A stretch of DNA of 33,434 bases from an uncultured Opitutales bacterium (lineage in GTDB: Bacteria; Verrucomicrobiota; Verrucomicrobiia; Opitutales; UBA2995). A program made the position numbers and the translations under genes. The stretch lies in contig CALJGU010000354.1 in the NCBI GenBank assembly GCA_938075565.1, positions 1 through 33,434 of the forward strand, in the 5' to 3' direction. The notes beneath the pieces were generated by a model. The model searched no databases. It was not told the origin of the DNA and saw only the letters and a list, made by a program, of their open reading frames with translations. Shown here in pieces: positions 26,634 through 33,434 of the stretch (its first letter is position 1; every line of letters starts with the position of its first letter).

Positions 26634-29435
26634 TTAATGGACTGCCTTGAAAGCATCGGATGCGACCACTTCACGAAGCATCGTCTTCAGGTCTACGAGG
26701 TTGGTGCTGCTCTTTTCGCCCTCTTTGTCTCGAGAGTTTTCGATATAGAAGGTATCCACAGCAATGTTTCTCTCAGTAGCGATTCTTGCGAAAGTGATAT
26801 CGTAACCCTTTTCGTAAATCACTTTGCCTAGGAAATAGAGTAGGCCTATCTGATCGTAAGCTTCGATTTCTACCACGGTTTTTTGTAACTCTACTTCGTG
26901 GTATACGTCTACTGTTTCAGGGAAAGGCGTGTGGCTGTATTTATCGGTTGTGAAGAGGTTGCTTGGCTTTTGGGACTTGGACTGATTCAGGATATCCTTT
27001 GTGAGGTCTTTGTTTTCTACCACAGCCATGTTGAGGCATTCCTCGAACTTCTCTCTTACGGACTTGCTTTGCACAATGCCTCCCTTGGCATCACATACGT
27101 AAAAAGTGTCGATGGTGATGTGGTCCATTCGATTGATGGCCTTGGCGCTTACGATGTTCAACCCCGCCAGACTGAACGATCCAGCCAGCCTATAAAACAA
27201 CCCTGCGCGGTCCCAGGTGACAACGGTTACGGCTGTATGTCCTTTGTTGAAATCATCTGTCCAATCGAGAACCGGAGCAAGAGCAGCCAGTGATTCTGCT
27301 TCGCTTATATTTCGCAGCAACTGATTCACCAACTTGATGTGGATGATTAACTCTTCGACACTGTTATGAACAAAGTAGCGTTCTGGCAGGAGGTTACAAT
27401 GAGCATGGATCTCTTCCTGCGATACATCTGCGATGTTCATGCTGAGAAGCTTTTCGTAAATCATGCTCTTTTGCTTCTCCAGTTCCTTTTCCAGACTGTT
27501 CTCTGAAGCAAGGTGGTTGCTGGTCGCGGTGAAAAGTCTCCTGTGTAGCATGTCCTTGTAGCTATTCCAGAGAGAGGAGGAAGTGCCACAAGCATCGCAG
27601 TAGGTGTGAATGTAGAGTAAGTTGAGTTGGGTCTGGTTCTCAACTTTGTCTGCAAAAGATTGAATGTTCTGGGGATCATCAATGTCGTGATGCTGCCAGA
27701 ATCGTGCCATTTCCAGGTGATTACCTATAATAAACAAAATTTCTTCATGAAGGCGTGGATCAACGTCCATGCGTTTGAGAATCGGTTTTGATATCTCTAC
27801 TCCTACTTTGTCATGTCCTTTAATGCCTTCGCCTTTTCCAATGTCGTGAAGCAAAAGGATTAGATAGAGAATGGCTGGATCGTCCAATCTGTGGTATTCC
27901 TCGCGGTAATGACGAAGCTCCTTCGATGTATCTGTTACCACATTGTCCAGCTGCTTAATGGTGTTCAGAATGTGGAAATCGATCGTGTAGCGATGATAGT
28001 ACTCATGTTGAACCAAGCAAGTGAGTTTCTCAAACTCAGGCATCATTTTGCCCAACACGCCCAAGTCGTGCATGCTGTTCAAACTGGAGTAGACATTGCC
28101 CGCGTCTGACAGAATGGACCGAAACGTTTTATTGGCTTGAGGTGAGTGAATTACCTCGTCGTCGATCAGGTGTAGGGACTTGGTTATCAAGTTTGTTAAG
28201 TCGAAGTCTAGCTTCACTCCCAGTTGTTGACGGTGCCGGAATACTCGAATGAGCCTGATCGGATCCTCCTTGAAAATATTTCGGTTTTCCATCGTCAGCT
28301 CCTTACCGCGCACCATAAATCCATCGATCAATCGAGGGCGTTCGCTACGTCGCGAATTAAGAACTTCCCTGAATGAAATCTTTGAGCGCTCGGTCTCAAG
28401 TAGGGCCAACCGTTGCTCTAGAAGAATCGAGAGCTTCAGGATGTTTTGAGCATGCCGGTAATAATCACGCATGAACGCCTCTACGCGTTTGAGGGAATCA
28501 TCCTGCGGGTAATTGAAATTCTTTGCAGTTACGTATTGCATCTCAAAAGTCAGGATGTCCGTAGGTCTGCCACTTTGAAAGTGCACTTCATTCCGAGTAC
28601 GAATAAGAAAGTCATATGCTTTGCGAAGGCGCTTGCGCTCGTCCTTGGACAAATAACCTTTCTCAACCATTTCAGTGAGGCTGGATGTCCCGAGCTTGAT
28701 CTGCCCCATCCAGAGAAGGTTGTGGTAGTCACGCATTCCACCCACCGCATTCTTGATGTCTGGCTCTTGGATCAGGACGGTGTCGCCAAATTTTACTCTT
28801 CGGGCCCGTTTATCAGCCAATCGATCCAGGATATACTGTTGGGCGTTTTTGTTACAGAAGTTCCGGTAGGCTTGCTCGAAAATTTGAAACAAATTGGTGG
28901 ACCCGGCTACGAGTCGCGATTCCAGCATGGCGTTCTTCGATTGCACGTCCGCTTTGGCCTCTTCCATCGATTGTTTGATGGTTCGAGTAGAGTGGCCGAC
29001 TTTGAAACCGAGATCCCAAAGCATATAAAGAATGCGCTCCGTAAATACCTCCTGGAACTTAGGAAGAATTTTTGCCCGTATCTTTTCAGGATATAAGAAC
29101 ATGATATCCACATCACTGTAAGGGCACATTTCTGCACGTCCGTATCCGCCGAGTGCAAGCAAGCCAGTAGGGAAGGGGAGTTTCCCATACTCCTCCTCAA
29201 ACGCCTTCATATCATACTCAAACATATGGCGCAGCAATTGGTCGATGACGTGCGACCGAGCCTTCACTACTTTCAGTCCTGAGGTTTGCTTATCATGAAG
29301 CTTGCGCAACTTGATATCTTCCTGAGCCATCCACTTCTTGTAAATTTCCAGACGGTCTTTCCTGTCGCATTTTTCAGCAACATACAGACGGACCAGTTTG
29401 GCCTTGGGTGGATCTTGTTCGGTGGTATCAGGCAT
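26634..29435 (-). CDS. glnD: [Protein-PII] uridylyltransferase / uridylyl-removing enzyme GlnD
   Basis: GlnD reads cellular glutamine and adds or removes UMP on PII proteins to set nitrogen metabolism. The 933-aa protein has the nucleotidyltransferase domain with GGYGRAEMCPYSDVDIMFL at 96-114 and metal residues Asp108 and Asp110. A helical domain follows. The HD domain has LLLHDIGKGEG at 527-537, with ligands His530 and Asp531. Two carboxyl-terminal ACT domains start about 745 (VTVVTWDRAGLFYRLAGSFS) and 860 (TVVEIEAYDQIGLLYFLGKV). All four parts of the canonical enzyme are present. It is somewhat longer than E. coli GlnD. No glnB, glnK or amtB gene is in view. ybaB is divergent from it. Confidence 0.94.
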   Translation of the reverse strand: MPDTTEQDPPKAKLVRLYVAEKCDRKDRLEIYKKWMAQEDIKLRKLHDKQTSGLKVVKARSHVIDQLLRHMFEYDMKAFEEEYGKLPFPTGLLALGGYGRAEMCPYSDVDIMFLYPEKIRAKILPKFQEVFTERILYMLWDLGFKVGHSTRTIKQSMEEAKADVQSKNAMLESRLVAGSTNLFQIFEQAYRNFCNKNAQQYILDRLADKRARRVKFGDTVLIQEPDIKNAVGGMRDYHNLLWMGQIKLGTSSLTEMVEKGYLSKDERKRLRKAYDFLIRTRNEVHFQSGRPTDILTFEMQYVTAKNFNYPQDDSLKRVEAFMRDYYRHAQNILKLSILLEQRLALLETERSKISFREVLNSRRSERPRLIDGFMVRGKELTMENRNIFKEDPIRLIRVFRHRQQLGVKLDFDLTNLITKSLHLIDDEVIHSPQANKTFRSILSDAGNVYSSLNSMHDLGVLGKMMPEFEKLTCLVQHEYYHRYTIDFHILNTIKQLDNVVTDTSKELRHYREEYHRLDDPAILYLILLLHDIGKGEGIKGHDKVGVEISKPILKRMDVDPRLHEEILFIIGNHLEMARFWQHHDIDDPQNIQSFADKVENQTQLNLLYIHTYCDACGTSSSLWNSYKDMLHRRLFTATSNHLASENSLEKELEKQKSMIYEKLLSMNIADVSQEEIHAHCNLLPERYFVHNSVEELIIHIKLVNQLLRNISEAESLAALAPVLDWTDDFNKGHTAVTVVTWDRAGLFYRLAGSFSLAGLNIVSAKAINRMDHITIDTFYVCDAKGGIVQSKSVREKFEECLNMAVVENKDLTKDILNQSKSQKPSNLFTTDKYSHTPFPETVDVYHEVELQKTVVEIEAYDQIGLLYFLGKVIYEKGYDITFARIATERNIAVDTFYIENSRDKEGEKSSTNLVDLKTMLREVVASDAFKAVH

Positions 29436-29590
29436 GATTCAAAGGCAAAGGGTGTACGCAGAGCTTTCGAAAGGGCAAGTATCTTGTCTCGATTCTGCTT
29501 TTGGCAAACCGCTTGACTTGCATCGGGCTATGAGAAACCGTCGATTCCTCTTATCCAACCAAGTGATCTAACTCCTTTTTTTTATTTATC
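29436..29590. other. Divergent intergenic region between glnD and ybaB
   Basis: These 155 bases should hold the promoters of both genes. TTGACT at about 29513 resembles a -35 box, but I see no good -10 at 16-18 bases. A long T run lies directly before the ybaB start. No open frame or clear palindrome was found. Confidence 0.35.
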
Positions 29591-29899
29591 ATGGCAGGCG
29601 TAGGCAAACTACTCAAACAGGCTCAGAAAATGCAGAAAAAGATCGAAGCGCTCGAGGCCGAACTGGCTGAGCAAACGATTGATGTATCTAGTGGAGGCGG
29701 TGCGATTAACATTACTGTGACCTTGTCCGGAGATATTAAGGCGATCCAACTGGACCCTGAATTTCTCAAGGAAGATAAAGCCTTCGTGGAAGAGACTTTG
29801 GCTACTGGAGTCCAAGATGCGATTGAAGCTGCCCGGAAGGGTAAGGAAGAAGCGATGGGAGATGTCACTGCCGGCATGCAAATGCCCGGCCTCTTCTAG
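29591..29899 (+). CDS. ybaB: YbaB/EbfC family nucleoid-associated protein
   Basis: This 102-aa protein matches YbaB/EbfC, small dimeric DNA-binding proteins. It has an amino-terminal helix GVGKLLKQAQKMQKKIEAL, then glycine-rich strands around SSGGGAINITVTLSGDIKAI, and the closing helices. Such proteins bind DNA with little sequence specificity and are often next to recR, as here (18 bases apart), suggesting a link to recombinational repair. In many bacteria dnaX precedes the pair; here the left neighbour is glnD on the other strand instead. No Shine-Dalgarno sequence is evident before the ATG, which follows a long T tract. Confidence 0.93.
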   Translation: MAGVGKLLKQAQKMQKKIEALEAELAEQTIDVSSGGGAINITVTLSGDIKAIQLDPEFLKEDKAFVEETLATGVQDAIEAARKGKEEAMGDVTAGMQMPGLF

Positions 29900-29917
29900 G
29901 TTTCGCCTGGTCGTTGC

Positions 29918-30517
29918 ATGACGCCTTCGTTCGATCATCTGGTTAAGCAGCTTAAGAAGTTGCCGGGGCTAGGCTTTCGTTCTGCCGAGCGAATCGCCCT
30001 CCACCTTCTGGTTGAACAACAGGATGTTATGCCTGGCCTCCTTGAAGCATTGGAAAGTGCTTCCAAGCAAGTGGGCCGTTGTGAGCGCTGCGGCAATTTG
30101 GCTGAAGAAAGCCTCTGTTCTGTCTGCGAAGACCAGCGTCGTGATGACTCCCTCTTATGCGTAGTCGAGCAGGTGCCTGACTTGATGGCCATTGAAAGCT
30201 CGGGATCCTATCGAGGGCTCTACCATGTTCTCCATGGGAAATTGTCTCCCATTAAAGGGATTGGGCCGGATCAGTTGAATCTCAATTCGATTGAAAAGCG
30301 CCTCGAAGAGTCGCCCATTTCAGAAGTTGTTTTGGCCCTCTCAAACGACATAGAAGGAGAAGCAACCTGCCACTACATTTCAGAGACCATGCTCGATGGT
30401 CGCCCCATTAAGACTAGTCGGATTGGCTTTGGCCTGCCGAGCGGGGGAGGGATCCTTTACGCCGACCAGATTACGGTCAAAAGTGCGATTGATGGCCGCA
30501 GAGACTACGACAGCTAG
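29918..30517 (+). CDS. recR: Recombination protein RecR
   Basis: RecR works with RecF and RecO to load RecA at gaps in DNA. The 199-aa protein has the amino-terminal helix-hairpin-helix LKKLPGLGFRSAERIALHLL (12-31). Zinc ligands follow at Cys55, Cys58, Cys67 and Cys70 (CERCGN, CSVC), and a Toprim domain spans about 78-175 (LLCVVEQVPDLMAIESSGSY). LPSGGGILYADQIT near the end is the Walker-like motif of the family. It follows ybaB by 18 bases and shares its transcript. The length is canonical. Confidence 0.96.
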   Translation: MTPSFDHLVKQLKKLPGLGFRSAERIALHLLVEQQDVMPGLLEALESASKQVGRCERCGNLAEESLCSVCEDQRRDDSLLCVVEQVPDLMAIESSGSYRGLYHVLHGKLSPIKGIGPDQLNLNSIEKRLEESPISEVVLALSNDIEGEATCHYISETMLDGRPIKTSRIGFGLPSGGGILYADQITVKSAIDGRRDYDS

Positions 30518-30677
30518 TGTTAAACTGTAGGAGGGGGTTTACCCCCCGATCCTCGTGAAGTTCATCTCTTAATTGGAATTTCTATGGTTCGTTTATCAAC
30601 CAAGCAATCACGGGTGAAATCTTCTGATACGTGAATGAATCGGAGTTTCCCTATAGAACCACCTTGATCCCGAAAAC
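30518..30677. other. Intergenic region with a G/C hairpin after recR
   Basis: GGGGG (30533-30537) and CCCCC (30542-30546) flank TTTA, a short G/C hairpin with no T run behind it, so it is at best a weak terminator. Nothing else recognisable was found in these 160 bases. Confidence 0.3.
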
Positions 30678-30896
30678 CTAACTATTTTTTCTGGCTGCTG
30701 TCCCGGCATATACCGCCACACAATAAGGCACGCAGTAAGTGAGCAACAGTTTGGGCCAGTGAATGAGCTCCCAATTCCCCCCCAAGATTGAATCTCCTTG
30801 ATTGATCAGATTGAGAATGGTCCCCACGACCAGTGCCATTTTCAGGCCGGTCAGTTGGATGGATCGGGTAGATGCGGTTTGGAGCCAGGATTCCAT
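30678..30896 (-). CDS. nrtS: Small NrtS-like nitrate/nitrite transporter
   Basis: This 72-aa protein has two hydrophobic helices (about residues 17-33 and 48-65). The stretch MALVVGTILNLINQGDSILG, then WPKLLLTYCVPYCVAVYAG, matches my recollection of NrtS, a small nitrate/nitrite transporter described in cyanobacteria and found in other marine bacteria. ATG 30896 is chosen because it gives the compact family length. A longer frame from 31076 overlaps the divergent peptidase gene, and its extra amino-terminal part is not NrtS-like. No nitrate or nitrite reductase is near, so the gene stands alone. It is divergent from the M16 peptidase with 82 bases between starts. The family assignment is from memory of the motif and should be tested. 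Confidence 0.72.
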   Translation of the reverse strand: MESWLQTASTRSIQLTGLKMALVVGTILNLINQGDSILGGNWELIHWPKLLLTYCVPYCVAVYAGTAARKNS

Positions 30897-30978
30897 GATC
30901 CTGCAGACTTGCAGTGCAACCATTGCTTGGCAAACCTGTCTTCTAGTGAGTTCAACTCCAAATACGGAACAGCCATTT

Positions 30979-33434
30979 ATGAGATCTCTATTTGTCACCA
31001 CTCTTTTTCTAGCCTCAGTCGTTAGCCTGTCCGCAGGCTTCAAATTGGTCCAGGGACCACTCCCAAACGACCCCATGCAGGTTCATATCTATGAATTGGA
31101 CAATGGGCTCCGCGTTTACCTGAGTGAGAATCACCAGGAACCGAAGTTTTTCGCTGAGCTATCCGTTCGGGCAGGGGGCGCCAACGACCCGGAAACAAAC
31201 ACCGGTTTGGCTCACTACTTGGAGCACTTGTTATTTAAAGGAAACACCAAACTCGGAACCCTGGACTGGGAGAAAGAGAAAGTTCACATCGATCGAATCG
31301 AAGAACTTTACGAGGAGCGATTCAAGGAAACCGATCCTGAAAAGCGGGAAGCTCTCTTCCAGGAAATTGCCGAGGAGTCGGCTAAAGCATCCCAGTATGC
31401 CATCCCCAATGAGATGGACAGTCTGGTGAAACAGATGGGTCTATCTTTCATCAACGCCGGCACCAGCAACGACTACACCGTTTACTTTATGGAATTGCCA
31501 TCCAATCGATTGGAGCAATGGGCCATGATCGAGTCCGATCGTTACATTGACCCGGTCTTTCGACTGTTCCTTCCCGAACTGGAAATTGTCTATGAGGAGA
31601 AGAATCGCTCCAACGACAGTAAGGATCGATTGATCAGCGAGCTGATTTTTGAGCTTCGCTATCCTGAACATCCATACGGGACACAGACAGTACTTGGCCA
31701 CGTTGAGCATTTGAAGAACCCATCCATCAAGGCCATCCACGACTTCTTCAACACTTACTATGTATCGAACAATGTAGCCCTCTGTCTGTCGGGTGACTTC
31801 GAGATCGAATCTACCATCCAATTGATCGACAAATATTTCTCTCACTGGAAGCCCGGTGAGGTGCCCGAGTTTAAATACGGCCAGGCCAAGCCCATCACCG
31901 AACGCCGAACCGGTGAGATTTCATATCCGGGTGAGGAGCAGGTGCAAATTGCGTTCTCGACTCAGCCAATCGGGCACGAAGATGTCGAAGCTCTGAAGCT
32001 GGTGGATATGATCCTGGACAACGCCAGTGCGGGACTCATCAACCTGAATCTTAATCAACAGCAAAAAGTGCTGTCGGCGGGATCCTTTCCCTACATTCGC
32101 AAGTATGCTGGAACACAATATATGTATGGGGCACCCAAGGAAGGGCAGACGCTTGAGGAGGTTGAGGCGTTGTTGCTTGAGCAATTGGAAATCATCAAGC
32201 GAGGCGAATTTGGGGACTGGTTAATTCCAGCTATTGTGGCTGATTTCAAACGGTCCGAGAAACTGCAGCTGGAGTCCAACTACTCGCGTGCTGGAATCAT
32301 GGCGACCTCCTACAACTCGTTAGTAGATTGGGAGTATACCATTTCTGAAATCGATCGAATGGAAAAGCTGACCAAGGAAGAGGTGGTTGCCGTGGCTAAC
32401 AAGTATTTCAATGCGCCTCACGTATCCGCCTATCGGCGTAATGGTGAGTATGTGCCACCCAAGGTTGCAAAACCTGAGTTCGAAAAACCAGACGTATCAG
32501 GATTCGCTTCATCCGAATTTGGAAATCAAATTTTAAGTCATCCGACCGCTCCGATTGAGCCCCAGTTTGTTGAAGCAGGTGAGGACTACCAAATCGTCGA
32601 AGTGAGTGATGACGTTCGTTTGTTCTACACGAAGAATCCCATGAACGATTTGTTCTCACTTACCATGAGCTTCGAGTTCGGTAGTCGGGAGAATAATCAA
32701 CTTGTTGCTGCGAGCCTGCTTCTCGACAAAGCCGGAACGGAGAAGCTGAGTCCTGATGAGCTCAAGCAGGCCTGGTACTCAAAAGGTTCCGACTTCGCCT
32801 TCTCGGTCGGGGACCACAGTAGTTCCTTTTCGATCAGCGGTCTGGATGAGAAGTTCGACGAGACGCTCGCATTGATGCAGGAGTTTACCAGCAATCCTGT
32901 TTCCCGTCAGGAAGTTTTGGATACGCTGAAGCAGATTATTCTAAAGCAGCGAAAAGATGCCAGGGAAGACATACAGTCCCTCTACGCAGCTCTACGAAGC
33001 TACAACCGCTATGGAGATCAGTCGCCTTACCTCACTCGTATGACTACCGATAAGCTCATGGCTTTAGAAGTGGACTCACTACTGGCCGAGGTCAGTAATC
33101 TAAAGCAGTATAAACACGATTACATTTACGTAGGAGCTCTTCCTATTGAGGAAGTGAAAGCGAGCATTGCGGCCTACACCTCGAATACCAGTAAGCTTAA
33201 AGAACCACTCCCTCGTAACAGCGCTGACATTCGCGAGCCTGATTCCACCGAAGTGTATTTCCTCGATTGGGAAACCGCACAGGCCCAGGTAAGGATCGAA
33301 TTTGCAGATGGCATTTACAATGAAGACAACGAACTGGGTATCGAACTCTACAACGATTACTTCGGTGGCGGTATGTCCAGTGTCGTATTTCAGGAGCTCA
33401 GAGAAGCACGTGCCTTGGCCTACTCGGTGGGCGC
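30979..33434 (+). CDS. M16 (insulinase family) zinc metallopeptidase, 3' end missing
   Basis: The frame opens at ATG 30979 and stays open for 818 codons to the right edge. A signal peptide (MRSLFVTTLFLASVVSLSAG) directs export. The first M16 domain has the inverted zinc motif H79-Y-L-E82-H83 in GLAHYLEHLLFKGN. After it comes a helical insert (WEKEKVHIDRIEELYEE, then KASQYAIPNEMDSL) typical of large M16 enzymes in Bacteroidetes and relatives, then FINAGTSNDYTVYF. A second M16 domain begins near residue 540, and the visible end, VFQELREARALAYSVG, is the conserved R-x-x-x-LAYSV substrate site. These proteins degrade peptides in the periplasm. The missing end would complete the second half. Confidence 0.92.
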   Translation, partial: MRSLFVTTLFLASVVSLSAGFKLVQGPLPNDPMQVHIYELDNGLRVYLSENHQEPKFFAELSVRAGGANDPETNTGLAHYLEHLLFKGNTKLGTLDWEKEKVHIDRIEELYEERFKETDPEKREALFQEIAEESAKASQYAIPNEMDSLVKQMGLSFINAGTSNDYTVYFMELPSNRLEQWAMIESDRYIDPVFRLFLPELEIVYEEKNRSNDSKDRLISELIFELRYPEHPYGTQTVLGHVEHLKNPSIKAIHDFFNTYYVSNNVALCLSGDFEIESTIQLIDKYFSHWKPGEVPEFKYGQAKPITERRTGEISYPGEEQVQIAFSTQPIGHEDVEALKLVDMILDNASAGLINLNLNQQQKVLSAGSFPYIRKYAGTQYMYGAPKEGQTLEEVEALLLEQLEIIKRGEFGDWLIPAIVADFKRSEKLQLESNYSRAGIMATSYNSLVDWEYTISEIDRMEKLTKEEVVAVANKYFNAPHVSAYRRNGEYVPPKVAKPEFEKPDVSGFASSEFGNQILSHPTAPIEPQFVEAGEDYQIVEVSDDVRLFYTKNPMNDLFSLTMSFEFGSRENNQLVAASLLLDKAGTEKLSPDELKQAWYSKGSDFAFSVGDHSSSFSISGLDEKFDETLALMQEFTSNPVSRQEVLDTLKQIILKQRKDAREDIQSLYAALRSYNRYGDQSPYLTRMTTDKLMALEVDSLLAEVSNLKQYKHDYIYVGALPIEEVKASIAAYTSNTSKLKEPLPRNSADIREPDSTEVYFLDWETAQAQVRIEFADGIYNEDNELGIELYNDYFGGGMSSVVFQELREARALAYSVG

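Noticed and set aside
28446-29096. 216-codon plus-strand frame
   Set aside because: It lies wholly inside glnD, whose domains are clear on the other strand, and shows no recognisable motif.
30897-31076. Amino-terminal extension of the NrtS-like frame
   Set aside because: The extra 60 residues are antisense to the start of the M16 peptidase and do not resemble the transporter family.

Overview
The window (about half G+C) is chromosomal and dense with housekeeping genes. It reads like a Gram-negative, Verrucomicrobiota-type genome, perhaps a marine Opitutae relative. Grounds for this inference: a lipobox lipoprotein and periplasmic LysM, S41 and LolA-like proteins point to two membranes; a lysine/alanine-rich histone H1-like DNA-binding protein is present; most genes lack a clear Shine-Dalgarno sequence; and an mcsA-mcsB-clpC cluster occurs without ctsR. 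No prophage, insertion sequence, CRISPR array, rRNA or tRNA was recognised. No intergenic gap exceeds 300 bases.

Layout. 1-1479: the 5' end of a MidA/NDUFAF7-like methyltransferase, divergent from an S41 carboxyl-terminal protease. 1577-3231: an AlaR-like Lrp/AsnC regulator overlapping an AlaT-like aminotransferase. 3348-5822: der and fmt. 5861-8900: a LysM coiled-coil protein, parB (no parA in view), secG and a LolA-like exported protein. 9172-9771: two predicted ribbon-helix-helix units fused to an H1-like tail. 9912-12262: an aspartate-type aminotransferase converging on an M20 amidohydrolase. 12263-14960: a regulatory region with a 28-bp near-perfect palindrome, then metK and ahcY. 15079-15945: ilvE-type transaminase. 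16123-20231: mcsA-mcsB-clpC. 20325-22121: secreted transglutaminase-like protein. 22218-23647: ndk and a Xer recombinase. 23657-26547: a lipoprotein, an HNH protein and a double-GAF histidine kinase. 26634-29435: glnD. 29591-30517: ybaB-recR. 30678-30896: a small NrtS-like nitrate/nitrite transporter. 30979 to the right edge: an M16 metallopeptidase, cut by the window.

Themes. metK-ahcY forms the start of an S-adenosylmethionine cycle unit under a probable repressor site. mcsA-mcsB-clpC carries the key parts of the arginine-phosphorylation degradation pathway known from Firmicutes: four CxxC pairs in McsA, the RDxxRA motif in McsB and both phosphoarginine-reading glutamates in ClpC. glnD, the NtrB-like kinase and nrtS hint loosely at nitrogen control. 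The most unusual items are the RHH-RHH-H1 protein, the metK operator with an orphan terminator upstream of it, and the arginine-kinase cluster outside its usual phylum and without its usual repressor.
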